A program made the translations under genes and the position numbers. Below, one piece after another: positions 18,074-26,887 of a stretch of DNA of 46,774 bases; position 1 is the first letter of the stretch; each line of letters begins with the position of its first letter. This DNA comes from Verrucomicrobiota bacterium. GTDB taxonomy: Bacteria; Verrucomicrobiota; Verrucomicrobiia; Chthoniobacterales; SZAS-18. The stretch lies in NCBI GenBank assembly GCA_018240025.1, contig JAFEGM010000025.1, positions 1 through 46,774 on the forward strand, written 5' to 3'. The notes below the pieces were generated by a model. It made no database searches. It saw only the letters and a program-made list of their open reading frames with translations, and was not told the DNA's origin.

Positions 18074-18514
18074 TCAGGCCGCTCCCGAGCTCCGCTCTCT
18101 CCGCGTGCCGCGGTATGCCAGAGCGACCGCGACCAGCAGTCCGGCGCCGGCCAGCCAGGTGGCTGGCTCCGGGACCATGGCGACGCTGAAATTGCCTTCG
18201 CCGGCGCTCGCCGCACTTGGCAGTCCGGCGGCGGGCTGCAGACCGGTGAAGGTCTCGGTGGAGACCGGGGTTTGGAGCGCACGCACCAGGAGGGTTTGCG
18301 CACCGCCCAATCCGCCGCCCGGTACCCGCGAGACGGGTCTGGCCAGGTAGCTGGCACCTTCGTTCCAGAAGCAGTACTCGAACGATTCGGCGGCGGGCCT
18401 GGCGTCGGCAGCCGGCGGGAGCAGCTCGGAGACGCTGAAAACGCCGCCCGAAAGCGGACCGCCGACGCAGCCGAGGGCTGCGCAAAGAACCACGATGGGC
18501 AGGCGGAGGCGCAT
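18074..18514 (-). CDS. Small PEP-CTERM exported protein
   Basis: The 146-aa protein has a signal peptide (MRLRLPIVVLCAALGC...) and a C-terminal PEP-CTERM sorting tail: VPEPATWLAGAG, then a hydrophobic helix, then the basic tail YRGTRRER. Such tails are recognised by exosortase and lead to surface anchoring or extracellular matrix deposition. The middle is Gly/Ala/Pro-rich with no known domain. The start at 18514 is chosen because the signal peptide begins there; an in-frame ATG eight codons earlier is less likely. No exosortase lies in the window. It converges with the NUDIX-like gene across a 116-bp gap in which I see no gene. Confidence 0.8.
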   Translation of the reverse strand: MRLRLPIVVLCAALGCVGGPLSGGVFSVSELLPPAADARPAAESFEYCFWNEGASYLARPVSRVPGGGLGGAQTLLVRALQTPVSTETFTGLQPAAGLPSAASAGEGNFSVAMVPEPATWLAGAGLLVAVALAYRGTRRERSSGAA

Positions 18515-18527
18515 GGGTGGACACCCA

Positions 18528-18557
18528 AACGTCGCCACCCATGGTTGGGCCTGTCAA
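18528..18557 (-). promoter_or_regulatory. Weak candidate promoter for the PEP-CTERM gene
   Basis: A consensus -35 hexamer TTGACA lies at 18557-18552 on the minus strand, 37 nt upstream of the ATG. The -10 at the expected distance (CGACGT or GACGTT) is poor. A GGGTG/CACCC mini-hairpin lies between it and the start codon (18515-18526). Confidence 0.25.
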
Positions 18558-18617
18558 TGCGATTCGGGCCAAGCAACAAACAGCGTGGTGCCGGCCACGC
18601 AAGGCCGCGACGGGCGG

Positions 18618-19145
18618 CTAGCGTCGAGTCTCCGCCGGAGCCGCGGGGGCCTGCGGCGGCGGATGAATCTCGGTCGGTGCGGGCGGATCGCCGCCGGGGC
18701 CGTCGTCGTCCTCACGGAAGGGCACGGCCGGATCGAAGAAGTGGTCGAAGGCCAGGAAGAGGGACTTCGCATGCCGGGCAAAGAGCACCGCGAAGACGAC
18801 CGGCGGGATCATGACCGCCGGGAGCAGTTGGCTCATGGGCAGGTCGGTCGTGAACTCGAGCGCGAGGTAGATTGAAATGCCGAAGAGGGCGGAAAAGCCA
18901 TAGCCGACCGCCCAGATGGCCATCAGGAAATAGCCCAGTTCCCGCTCGTAGGGGTAGCCGCAGCGCGGACAGCCATCGAGCGGCGTGAACCAGTCCCGCA
19001 AGGAACGGGTCTGCCGCAGCGGGATGAAGAGCGGGCTGCGACCGCAGTGCGGGCAGCGCAGCCGCAGGGCCCGAAAGAGGAACTTCCGGGCCCGATGCCA
19101 GGTGAATTGCGGCGCGGGGCCGGGGTCGGGAGCCAGCGCGCTCAC
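18618..19145 (-). CDS. DUF983 family membrane protein
   Basis: The protein has 175 residues. The N-terminal soluble part carries two cysteine pairs, CPHCG (Cys31/34) and CPRCG (Cys59/62), likely a zinc ribbon, followed by YPYERELGYF, the family's hallmark. Two transmembrane helices follow (about 75-97 and 105-125). The C-terminal tail is proline- and acid-rich. DUF983 proteins have no established function. Its start overlaps the stop of the upstream OB-fold gene by 4 bp, so the pair is an operon. Confidence 0.85.
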   Translation of the reverse strand: MSALAPDPGPAPQFTWHRARKFLFRALRLRCPHCGRSPLFIPLRQTRSLRDWFTPLDGCPRCGYPYERELGYFLMAIWAVGYGFSALFGISIYLALEFTTDLPMSQLLPAVMIPPVVFAVLFARHAKSLFLAFDHFFDPAVPFREDDDGPGGDPPAPTEIHPPPQAPAAPAETRR

Positions 19146-19552
19146 TTGACCGTGATCTGGTCGAGAGAACCGACCACGATCTCGGTCTTGTTCTTGAAGA
19201 GCTGGACGATGCCGGTCACCACGACGTCTTTGCCGTTGTATTTCTCCTTGAGGTCGGTGCCGGCGCCCTTGGCCACGCCGCCCTTGATCATGACGACGAA
19301 GCCGGACTCACGGTCGCGGGAGAAATTGAGGAAGACGTTCCCGGACCGGGCGTCCTGGCCGACGTTGACCACCTTGCCGGCGACCTTCACTTCCTTGCCG
19401 ATCGAATCCTTCAGCTTCTGCGTGTCGGTGGCGTCGATGGAATCGCCCGCCGCGGCAGCCGGAGCGGCCGGGGCAGCGGAGGTCTGGGCCTGCAGCGGCG
19501 CGGCGCAGCCGAGGGTGAGGACGAGAGCGAGGGCGGAGAGAGTGCGGATCAT
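19142..19552 (-). CDS. Exported OB-fold-like protein
   Basis: The protein has 136 residues. It begins with a signal sequence (LSALALVLTLGC then LQAQ); a lipoprotein site at Cys16 is possible but the lipobox is weak. The mature part reads as a single OB-fold domain: IGKEVKVAGKVVNVGQDARS, VFLNFSRDRESGFVVMI, and YNGKDVVVTGIVQLFKN. This pattern is seen in secreted proteins annotated as nucleic-acid-binding OB-fold or DUF4131-like; actual binding is unproven. It overlaps the DUF983 gene by 4 bp and the two are likely co-translated. Confidence 0.7.
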   Translation of the reverse strand: MIRTLSALALVLTLGCAAPLQAQTSAAPAAPAAAAGDSIDATDTQKLKDSIGKEVKVAGKVVNVGQDARSGNVFLNFSRDRESGFVVMIKGGVAKGAGTDLKEKYNGKDVVVTGIVQLFKNKTEIVVGSLDQITVK

Positions 19553-19733
19553 GGTTCGGAAGCGATCGTTCGTTGGGGGAATCGCAATTGTCGGACCGTT
19601 TGGCCGGGTCGGCAAGGCGGGGCGCAGGGAAGGAAGAAGGATGAAGGCCGAAGGATGAAGGCGGACAGGGCGAGGCGGACGTCGACGCCTTTGAGCGGTC
19701 ACGTTGTGGTCCGAGAGACCCTCCGGACCGGCG

Positions 19734-20195
19734 TCAGCGGAGGAAGCGGGCGAGGTTCTCCTCCTCCCAGCGGCGGGCCTTGCGGTAGTAGGGGAAGGCG
19801 CGTTCGCGGCGGAGGAATTCCTCGGTGTGGACCTTGCGACGTCCGCCGGCCATCGGGATGTCCGGCACCACCGCATGCAGCATCTCGTGGAAGATGACGT
19901 ATTCCATGAACCAGACCGGGACGAAGTCCTGATCGAGCAGCGGATGGATGCGAATGATCCGATCCTCCTCCTGAATGGTGCCGAAGACGAAGTACTCCCG
20001 CGGCGCCTGGGCCCGGCGTCGGCCCCAGGTGATGGTGTAGCGGCGGAGCGCGTGGTTGAAGTAGATCTCGTTCAGCCGGTCGAAGATCTGCCGCAGGTCG
20101 AAATACTGCCCCTCGTGCCCAAAGCCCAGCTGCCGCTGCAGCGGGCGTGAGCCCGGATGCGCGATCTTCCGCTTGGTCTTTTTCTTGGCCGCCAT
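19734..20195 (-). CDS. SprT-like zinc metalloprotease-fold protein
   Basis: The protein has 153 residues. A basic N-terminus (AAKKKTKRK) is followed by a SprT-like domain: FDRLNEIYFNHALRR...ITWGRRR near 38-60, the zinc-binding HEMLH at 103-107, and a later His in KVHTEEF. Start at 20195 gives the natural length; the frame is open further upstream without homology. The 181 bp downstream (19553-19733) contains GAAGGATGAAGGC word repeats and no gene. The protein is probably a cytoplasmic metallopeptidase; its substrate is unknown. Confidence 0.8.
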   Translation of the reverse strand: MAAKKKTKRKIAHPGSRPLQRQLGFGHEGQYFDLRQIFDRLNEIYFNHALRRYTITWGRRRAQAPREYFVFGTIQEEDRIIRIHPLLDQDFVPVWFMEYVIFHEMLHAVVPDIPMAGGRRKVHTEEFLRRERAFPYYRKARRWEEENLARFLR

Positions 20196-20428
20196 GGATG
20201 CAGGCCGGGGTCGCCGGCGGGAAAACGCTACGGCATGCCTCTCGCGGCCGACAAGCGATTCGGCTGTCACGCCGGTGGGGTTTTTTGCTTGAATTTCCCG
20301 GCGGAAACGATCTGGGCGCCACCCTCTTCCATCGTTCGGGTAGCCTCAGCTCGGGGTCGAGTTCCTCTGCAGCCAGGCGGCGTAGTCCGCCTCGTCCAGC
20401 TCCCCGGCGGCGAGGGCTCGCCGGCAGC

Positions 20429-23400
20429 TTACGGCAGCACGATGCGGTAGAACCGATGCGTGCCGGCGTTGGCATCGGTCACGGTCGCATTCAGCTGGGT
20501 CGCGCCAGCGGTCAGGCTCGAGAGCGTCTGCCACGGGGCGCCGAGATCGTCGGCGTATTGGACGACGTAATTGCGGCCCGGCACGGTCGGCCAGGTGATG
20601 GTGGGCGCGCCGCCGAGGTCGCGGCCGATCTCCGGGAAGAAGCCGAATTGCGGCTGCAGGCGGTCGTAGGTGCCATCGGCATTCGCGTCGATGATGGCGG
20701 CGGTCGGGATGGCGAGGAACTCGGCGGGCTCGACGTTGCCGTTGCCGTTGCCGGCCGGCGTCTGGGCGACCAGCGCGCCGCCGTCGGCGGTGGCGTAGGC
20801 GAGGGCGGCGACGTAGACGACCGGCGGGATGGAGCCGAAGTTCGCCACGAGATCGATCACGCCTTCGAGCTGCCCGGCGTTGGTCGGCGCCTTGCCGACC
20901 TGCACCGTGCCGCTGGTGTTGAACCAGCCGGCGTAGGAAGAGAGGCTCTCGGCGCCGAGGAACGGCTTGCCCGCGGGCGCGGCGGTCAGGCCGGCCTTCG
21001 CCCACGGCGCGGGCGAGGTGGCGGCAGGAAGAAGCGTGTCGGTGACGAGGAGAAAATGGTCGTTGGCACCGCCCGCATTGCCCGGCGACCAGGTGGCGAG
21101 GTAGAGCTTGGTGCCGCGGATGGCCGCGTAGAGCGACATCGAGCCACTCATGTAGGAATAGCCGGGCGAGTCGGCCGCGCCGTCGAGCACGAAGGGCGCG
21201 CCGCTCGGCGGGGTGGGTGTGGGCGTCGGCGTGGGCGTGGGCGTGACGGTCGGGGTCGGCGTCGGCGAAGGCGTCGGGGTCGGTCCCGTCGGCGTGGGCG
21301 TGGGGGTCGGCGTCGGCGTCGGGCCCGGCGTGGGCGTGGGCGTCGGGCTCGGATTCGGCGCGCCGTCGTCGGCCACGAAGACGTGCTGGATGTCGGTGCG
21401 GGTCACGTTGCCGCGGGAGTCGGTGGCCTCGACGTAGTAGTCGACCAGCTGATTCCGGAAGCCGCTGACGCGGGCGAAGTAGTAATCGGCGATGGCCGTG
21501 GGCGTGAGGAAGAAGCTGATCTGCGGATTATTGGTCACGTTGCCGGTGGGCACGCTCCGCTTGGTCATGTCGACCGTGCTCCAGGCGCCCACGGAGGCCC
21601 CGCCGGCGTAGGTGCGGTTGTCGTCGTTCACGCTGGCATTGGCGCCGCCGTTGGCCGCGCGCAGGTAGAGCTTCACGGTCGTGACGCCGCTGACGTCGTA
21701 GATGTGCGTCCAGATGTGGAAGGTGTTGGGCCAGGGCGGATTGCCGTCCATGCCGACCGCCTTGTAGCGGGTGAGAGGTCCCCAGCCCTTGCCGCCTGGA
21801 TTCCACGGGAAGCGCTGCGGCTTGAAGACGGTGGGCGGCGTGCGGTCCTCGGCCGGATTGCCGACCACCGCCTGCGCGTGGCCGATGGCGCGGTTGGAGG
21901 CGAGCGTCTGCTTCACCTCGTCGTCGAGCGAGGTGCCGTAGTACATGAAGCCCGAGTCCAGGCCGCCGAGGTAGTAATGCCAGGCCTGCTCGGCCGCGTT
22001 CGGATTGTTGCTGGTGCCGTTGCGCTGCACGGGTTCCTGGATTTTCCAGGCCTGCACCGTACCGCCGCGATCGATCGTGATCTGCTCGGCCGTCTCGCAC
22101 CAATTCGCGCCGGCCATGAGCACGGCCCAATTCCGCCAATCCTCCGTCCAGCCCGGGTTCTCGAAGTCGTAGAACGTGCGCGGGTCGTTCGCGTTGTAGG
22201 TCGGATCGCTCGGCGAGCGGGTGGGCGGATAGAGCCAGTTCGGGAAGAGCGGATGCCCCCAGTCGTCGGCCGCATTGACCCAGGCGCCGTCCTCCACGTG
22301 GACCACCGCATCGTCGGGCACCGGATGCTGCGCCAGGAAGGTGGCGATGGTGGTGGGCCGGTAGCCCTTGCTGGCGGCCTCGTTCATTAGTCCGGGCACG
22401 CTCTCGAAGTAATACGACGAACCGCCGCCCCAGGCGTTGTCGCCATCGTGCGCCATGAGCACGAGGCTCGGGCGGGCCGGGTTGTTGAAGGGGGCGATCT
22501 TCGCGTCGATCACGCCCGTGCCCATCGAGGCGTAGCCGTTCTCGTAACTGAGGTAATCGCACATCGGTACGATGGTGATCTTGACCGCCTGCCCGGTGGC
22601 CGGGTTCACGTAGCGCGCCTTGTGGGCCTGGTAGGCGAACGGCGCCGGAAACGTGCCGCCGCGGGCATCGCGCGTGCCGCTGTACCACTGGTTGGCCGGG
22701 ACGGCGGGCGCGGTCACGTCGGCCTTATTGGGCGGGTCGATGTTGTAGCCGCTGCTGCCGCGCACCGCGATGTCCATGTAGTTCGCGACCGTGCGGGCGA
22801 GGTGGGAATTGGCCACGATGGTCCATTCGTAGCCCTCCTCGATCAGCACCGGGATCATGGTCTCCGAGAAGGCGCATTCGATCGGCCAGAAGCCCTTCGA
22901 GTGGTCGCTTTTGTCGGGATTGCCGCCCCAGTTCTTCCACCAGATTTCCTTGAAGATCTGCAGCTCCTTCTTGAACACACTGCGCGGGAGCAGCGGGCTG
23001 AAGGCGTGGTGATACGTCATGCCGAGCATGTCCGCCTTCGGCTTGCCGGCCGTGGTCAGCCAGCCCCGCGCGGTGCGATAGCCGTCGTTCCAGCCGTTGC
23101 CGTAGCCGTAGCGGTTGTCCTTGCCGAGCGACCAGATGTTCTCCTGCAGCGCGCCGGAGTAGCTGATACTGGCGCCGCCGTCGGGATGCCCGCCGAGCGT
23201 GGCGATCGAGTCCTTCCCGCCGCTCTGGTAGGCGCGAATGCGGTCGTCACGGTCGAAGACGTTGTCGTATTCGCCGCCGTCGCCCTGGACCAGCGCATTG
23301 CGCGGATGCTTGAAGGTGGAGCCGGGGTAGAAATTGCCCGTGTTGCTCAGCTTCAGCGTGATCGAGTCGCCCGCGAACTGGTAGCGATTGGTCCCGCTCA

Positions 23401-23539
23401 GGTTCTCCGGCCAGTAGATCGGCTGGTGCAAATGCCAGTGGTACGTCAGATGGACGTTCGTGCTCTGGGCGGGGGCCGGCTGGGCCCCGAGACAAGCGAG
23501 CACTGCAGCCAGCAGCAACCCGGGTCGGAGGGGGGACAT
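20429..23539 (-). CDS. Secreted GH57-family glycoside hydrolase with Thr-Pro linker
   Basis: The 1036-aa protein has a Sec signal peptide (about 1-24). GH57 region 1 is present as HLHQP at 36-40. The putative nucleophile Glu221 sits in [10 protein letters not shown] and the putative acid Asp365 in [12 protein letters not shown]. The catalytic part spans roughly 28-600, and a beta-domain extends to about 720. A run of alternating Thr and Pro covers about 725-780. Then comes a beta-rich module and a C-terminal domain ending RFYRIVLP, similar to the end of the 959-aa protein at 32753-35632. GH57 enzymes act on alpha-glucans; export points to extracellular or periplasmic polysaccharide breakdown. 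No transporter or other glycosidase lies next to it. Confidence 0.87.
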   Translation of the reverse strand: MSPLRPGLLLAAVLACLGAQPAPAQSTNVHLTYHWHLHQPIYWPENLSGTNRYQFAGDSITLKLSNTGNFYPGSTFKHPRNALVQGDGGEYDNVFDRDDRIRAYQSGGKDSIATLGGHPDGGASISYSGALQENIWSLGKDNRYGYGNGWNDGYRTARGWLTTAGKPKADMLGMTYHHAFSPLLPRSVFKKELQIFKEIWWKNWGGNPDKSDHSKGFWPIECAFSETMIPVLIEEGYEWTIVANSHLARTVANYMDIAVRGSSGYNIDPPNKADVTAPAVPANQWYSGTRDARGGTFPAPFAYQAHKARYVNPATGQAVKITIVPMCDYLSYENGYASMGTGVIDAKIAPFNNPARPSLVLMAHDGDNAWGGGSSYYFESVPGLMNEAASKGYRPTTIATFLAQHPVPDDAVVHVEDGAWVNAADDWGHPLFPNWLYPPTRSPSDPTYNANDPRTFYDFENPGWTEDWRNWAVLMAGANWCETAEQITIDRGGTVQAWKIQEPVQRNGTSNNPNAAEQAWHYYLGGLDSGFMYYGTSLDDEVKQTLASNRAIGHAQAVVGNPAEDRTPPTVFKPQRFPWNPGGKGWGPLTRYKAVGMDGNPPWPNTFHIWTHIYDVSGVTTVKLYLRAANGGANASVNDDNRTYAGGASVGAWSTVDMTKRSVPTGNVTNNPQISFFLTPTAIADYYFARVSGFRNQLVDYYVEATDSRGNVTRTDIQHVFVADDGAPNPSPTPTPTPGPTPTPTPTPTPTGPTPTPSPTPTPTVTPTPTPTPTPTPPSGAPFVLDGAADSPGYSYMSGSMSLYAAIRGTKLYLATWSPGNAGGANDHFLLVTDTLLPAATSPAPWAKAGLTAAPAGKPFLGAESLSSYAGWFNTSGTVQVGKAPTNAGQLEGVIDLVANFGSIPPVVYVAALAYATADGGALVAQTPAGNGNGNVEPAEFLAIPTAAIIDANADGTYDRLQPQFGFFPEIGRDLGGAPTITWPTVPGRNYVVQYADDLGAPWQTLSSLTAGATQLNATVTDANAGTHRFYRIVLP

Positions 23540-23587
23540 ACGAGCGACAGAAAAGCACGCTTCGCCGCCAGCGAAAGTCGGAGCGGG

Positions 23588-24799
23588 CTAAAAAGGCAGG
23601 TTGATCTGGCCGGGTCCCGGCTTGGCGGCCTGCTTCCGCTTGGGGCTCGTGCCGCGCCGCGCCTTCCGGACCTCGCGCGCCGCTTCCTTGAGCCAACCCT
23701 CATGCCAGTACTCCTCGCGCGCGAGGTGGTCGGACTTGGCGTATTCGAGGGCGCCTTGGTCGCGGCGCAGGTCGCTGTCGACCCGCCGACGGAAGCGCTC
23801 GCGCTGCCGCTCGTCCAGGCCCACGAACTGACCGGCGGGCGTCTGGCGAATGGACTCCCACTGGCGGGAGAGGTCTTTGATCCGATCGCGAATGGACTGC
23901 ACGACCCGCGCGATTGCGCCCACGGGTGCCTGGCCGCGCGCGGCGGCGTCGGGTTCGGTTTCCCAGAGCACCGCCTCGAGGCCGCCCAGGTCCCGACGCT
24001 CCCAAGCCTGCTGAGCGGCGTGCCAGAGCCCGAGCTTGCGTTCGTCCATTGCGCCGGCGCCCGCATCTGGATGCAGCCGGCGGGCGATCTGTCGGAACAA
24101 CTCGCGCGCCTGGTTTTCGGTCGGTGGCTTCGTGGCCTGCGTTTTCGCTTTCGGAGCGGCGCTGGCGCGGCGGGGCTTCTCCGGGCGAGGGCCGCGGGCT
24201 TCATCCTCCGCCATTTGCCAGGCCTGCTCGGCGGCCTTCTTGCTGAAGCCCTGAGCCCGGAGGAATTCGATGAAGGTCGCGCGCGCGAAGGCCTCTGTCG
24301 CGGGGTCCAGATTCAGGTCGCGAGCGAAGTCGACAAAATCGTCGTCGTCGCCCTCCTCCTCGAAGTCGTCTTCGTCCTCCTCGGTCAGAGCGCCCGAGCG
24401 CAGCCGCCCGAGATAGCCCGAGGGATCGGGAATCAGGCCCTTCACGATGGCGTAAGCCCGCTCTTCCGAAATCCGGAGACGATCGGAGACGGCGTAGATC
24501 TCTTCGGCCACCATTTCGAGGCCGCGTATTTCTTCCGCCAGGCGCTGCAGGTCCGCCCGCCGGGAGGCGAAATGCTGCTGCATCCAGACCTCGTAGGCCA
24601 GCCGTCCCTCACGCTCGAAGCTGCGCAGGCGGGCTTCCCAGCGCGCCTCTTCGGCGCGGGCATGCTCCAGCCGGCTCAGCCAATCGGCGCGGATCGGACC
24701 GTCCGCCACCGGCACGAGGCGTCGCTCCGTCGCCGGGCGGGCCGCCTTACGTGCGGGCTTCGACTTCGGCGCCGCCTTGGCAGTCTTCTTCGGCGACAC
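23588..24799 (-). CDS. J-domain-like protein with coiled-coil regions
   Basis: The protein has 403 residues and a Lys/Ala-rich N-terminus. Helical and coiled-coil segments follow (about 40-125), then an acidic patch (EEDEDDFEEEGDDDD, 140-154). A short J-domain-like helix pair lies at about 228-285, with the diagnostic His-Pro-Asp at 243-245 (IARRLHPDAG). The end is basic (KRKQAAKPGPGQINLPF). The HPD loop suggests DnaK interaction, but the domain is shorter than a classical J domain. The GTG start at 24799 follows the stop of the aminotransferase gene by one base, so translation is probably coupled. Confidence 0.65.
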   Translation of the reverse strand: MSPKKTAKAAPKSKPARKAARPATERRLVPVADGPIRADWLSRLEHARAEEARWEARLRSFEREGRLAYEVWMQQHFASRRADLQRLAEEIRGLEMVAEEIYAVSDRLRISEERAYAIVKGLIPDPSGYLGRLRSGALTEEDEDDFEEEGDDDDFVDFARDLNLDPATEAFARATFIEFLRAQGFSKKAAEQAWQMAEDEARGPRPEKPRRASAAPKAKTQATKPPTENQARELFRQIARRLHPDAGAGAMDERKLGLWHAAQQAWERRDLGGLEAVLWETEPDAAARGQAPVGAIARVVQSIRDRIKDLSRQWESIRQTPAGQFVGLDERQRERFRRRVDSDLRRDQGALEYAKSDHLAREEYWHEGWLKEAAREVRKARRGTSPKRKQAAKPGPGQINLPF

Positions 24800-24800
24800 C

Positions 24801-26225
24801 TCAGGCGACCCCCGCGAGTTCCTTGCGGCGCTTCTCGCCCTGCCGCGCCTTCGATTTCTGCCGCACGAGATTGCGGGTCAGCTCGACGATCGGCCCCACC
24901 GGACGCCGCAGCGCGGTGAGGGTGGCATCGAGCGCGCTGACGAAGCGGTCGATCTCCTTTTCGCCGATGGTCAGCGGCGGCAGGATCTTGATCACATCCA
25001 TGTTGTGGCCGGCCACCAGCGTGAGCACCCGGTGCTTGCTCATCAGCGGCACCACCACCGTCTGGATGAAGAGGCCGCCGTCCATCTTGTGCATGGCGCG
25101 CCAGGCCAGCTTGCCGGTCAGCCCGGGCGGCTCCGCGAATTCGATCGCGATCATCAAGCCCTTGCCACGGACCGCGCGGATGACCGGATGCTTCGTCCGG
25201 AGAGCGTCGATCCGCTCCATCAGCTGCGCGCCGCGCTTGGCCGCGTTCTCGACCAGCCCCTCGTTCTCCAGCACGCTGAGCGAGGCCAGGCCGGCCACCA
25301 TGGCGAGATTGTTCCGCCCGAAGGTGGTGGAATGCACCACGCAGCGATCGAGCGAGCTGAAGGTCTTTTGGTAGATGCTGCGCCGCGTGACGATGGCGCC
25401 GACCGGCACGTAGCCGCCGCTGAGCGACTTCGCGACCGTCATGATGTCGGGCTCGATGGCGAAATGCGCGTGGCCCCACCACTTGCCCGTGCGGCCCAGG
25501 CCGGTCTGGACTTCGTCGGCGATGAGCAGCGTGCCGTAGCGGCGGCAGAGCGCCTCGGCCTGCAGGAAGTAGTCGTCCTCCGGGAAGACCACGCCCTTGC
25601 CCTGGATGGGCTCGATGATGAACGCCGCCACGTCGCGCAGACGCAGTTCCTCTTCCAGCGCGGCCAGATCGCCCAGCTTCACGTGCACCACGCCGGGGAG
25701 CAGATCGCCGAAACCCTCCTGGAAGTTGCCGGCGGCAGTGAGCGAGAGCGAGCCGTTGCTCAGGCCATGGAAGGAACCCTTCAGCGCGATCAGCCGCGAG
25801 CGGCCGGTGGCGGCGCGGGCGAACTTGATGGCGCCCTCATTGGCCTCCGTGCCGCTATTGCAGAAGAAGACCGCATCGAGATGGCGCGGGCATTTCTTCA
25901 AGAGCGCCTCGGCCAGCAGTCCGCTCATCAGCGAGCAGTCCATCTGCACCATGTTCGGCAGGTCGAGATCGAGCGCGTCGTGCAGGGCCTTCTTCACCAC
26001 CGGATGGTTGCGCCCGATGTTGTAGGTCGAATAGCCGCTGAGGAAATCGAGGTAATCGTTCCCCTGCTGATCGTAGAGGTAGGCGCCCTCGGCCCGTGCG
26101 TAGACCTTGTCGAAGCCGATGATCCGCTGCACCTGCACCAGCGTCGGATTGATGTGCTGTTCGTGCAGCTCGTAGTTCTCACCGAGGCGGGCACGGAAGA
26201 GGGACGGGAGGTCAAACGAAGGCAT
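24801..26225 (-). CDS. Class III PLP-dependent aminotransferase
   Basis: The 474-aa enzyme belongs to the ornithine/acetylornithine/GABA aminotransferase superfamily (fold type I). FCNSGTEANEGAIKFARA is the cofactor phosphate-binding region. IADEVQTGLGRTGK contains the PLP-ring Asp, and Lys266 in AKSLSGGYVPVGA is the Schiff-base lysine. The C-terminus is longer than usual and basic (KSKARQGEKRRKEL). The amino donor cannot be decided from sequence. The ATG at 26225 begins the homologous region; a GTG at 26252 would add nine residues. It is the first gene of a likely two-gene operon with the J-domain-like protein. Confidence 0.88.
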   Translation of the reverse strand: MPSFDLPSLFRARLGENYELHEQHINPTLVQVQRIIGFDKVYARAEGAYLYDQQGNDYLDFLSGYSTYNIGRNHPVVKKALHDALDLDLPNMVQMDCSLMSGLLAEALLKKCPRHLDAVFFCNSGTEANEGAIKFARAATGRSRLIALKGSFHGLSNGSLSLTAAGNFQEGFGDLLPGVVHVKLGDLAALEEELRLRDVAAFIIEPIQGKGVVFPEDDYFLQAEALCRRYGTLLIADEVQTGLGRTGKWWGHAHFAIEPDIMTVAKSLSGGYVPVGAIVTRRSIYQKTFSSLDRCVVHSTTFGRNNLAMVAGLASLSVLENEGLVENAAKRGAQLMERIDALRTKHPVIRAVRGKGLMIAIEFAEPPGLTGKLAWRAMHKMDGGLFIQTVVVPLMSKHRVLTLVAGHNMDVIKILPPLTIGEKEIDRFVSALDATLTALRRPVGPIVELTRNLVRQKSKARQGEKRRKELAGVA

Positions 26226-26265
26226 GGCTCCACGAAAGCGCGAATTCGCCACGATGCGAGCGCGG

Positions 26266-26802
26266 TTAGCGGGGGATCGGTTGGCGCTGGAATGTCAGAA
26301 AGCGCCTGCCTCCGCTGGAGAGCGACAGCGAAAGCGTATGCGGCGGCTTCCGACGACTGACAAAGATCCCTGCGCCATGGTCGAAGGGGACCAGCTTGAA
26401 ATTCGAATCCGCCGAGGTCGTCTTAATCCGTAGGAACAAGCCCCAACGTGTCGCCCGTGGGTCGTCGTGCAGGTGTTGTAGCCCCCGCAGTAATTCCCAC
26501 GTGCCGGTCCCGGTGTCGGTCTCGAGCGATCCGCGTTCGTTCTGCGAGAGCCAATACGCAGGGATTCGCTGGAATACAAAACGGCCATCGGCGTGCAGTT
26601 CGATCCACGCCTCTGTCGCCGCGAAGCCGCGCGAACTCAGCCATTCGCGAGTTTCCGTGTCGTCGTCGGGGTGATAGCGCCCCACCAGACTTCCAGAATC
26701 AGGACGTTCGATGGCGAATCGGGGGAGGTATTCGTATTCGCATCCCGCCAACTGCAACGAAGCGACCAAGAGCAATCCGCGAAGAATCCAAATCGAGGGC
26801 AC
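26266..26802 (-). CDS. Hypothetical lipoprotein, 178 aa
   Basis: A lipoprotein signal is clear: a hydrophobic stretch (WILRGLLLVASLQ) ends in the lipobox LAGC. The mature protein has no recognised domain. It is rich in Arg and aromatics and looks beta-structured (AWIELHADGRFVFQRIP, GTGTWELL). The start is taken as GTG 26802 because the signal begins there; the frame is open beyond it. It is divergent from purF across 85 bp that must carry both promoters; I see no clear boxes. Its base composition looks slightly less GC-rich than its neighbours, which may point to different ancestry. Confidence 0.65.
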   Translation of the reverse strand: MPSIWILRGLLLVASLQLAGCEYEYLPRFAIERPDSGSLVGRYHPDDDTETREWLSSRGFAATEAWIELHADGRFVFQRIPAYWLSQNERGSLETDTGTGTWELLRGLQHLHDDPRATRWGLFLRIKTTSADSNFKLVPFDHGAGIFVSRRKPPHTLSLSLSSGGRRFLTFQRQPIPR

Positions 26803-26887
26803 GAGACAGCGTAGGCCGCGGAAGATCGCGGGCAATGCCACCCTTTCCGGTTGGCAATCGGCGCGCCCGCCGCGAAGGTTCGGGGCG

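Noticed and set aside
20346..20429. A peptide-like C-terminus (ELDEADYAAWLQRN) in another frame just after the GH57 stop
   Set aside because: It has no usable start codon and its upstream frame is a shadow of the GH57 gene. It could be a gene remnant but cannot be supported.
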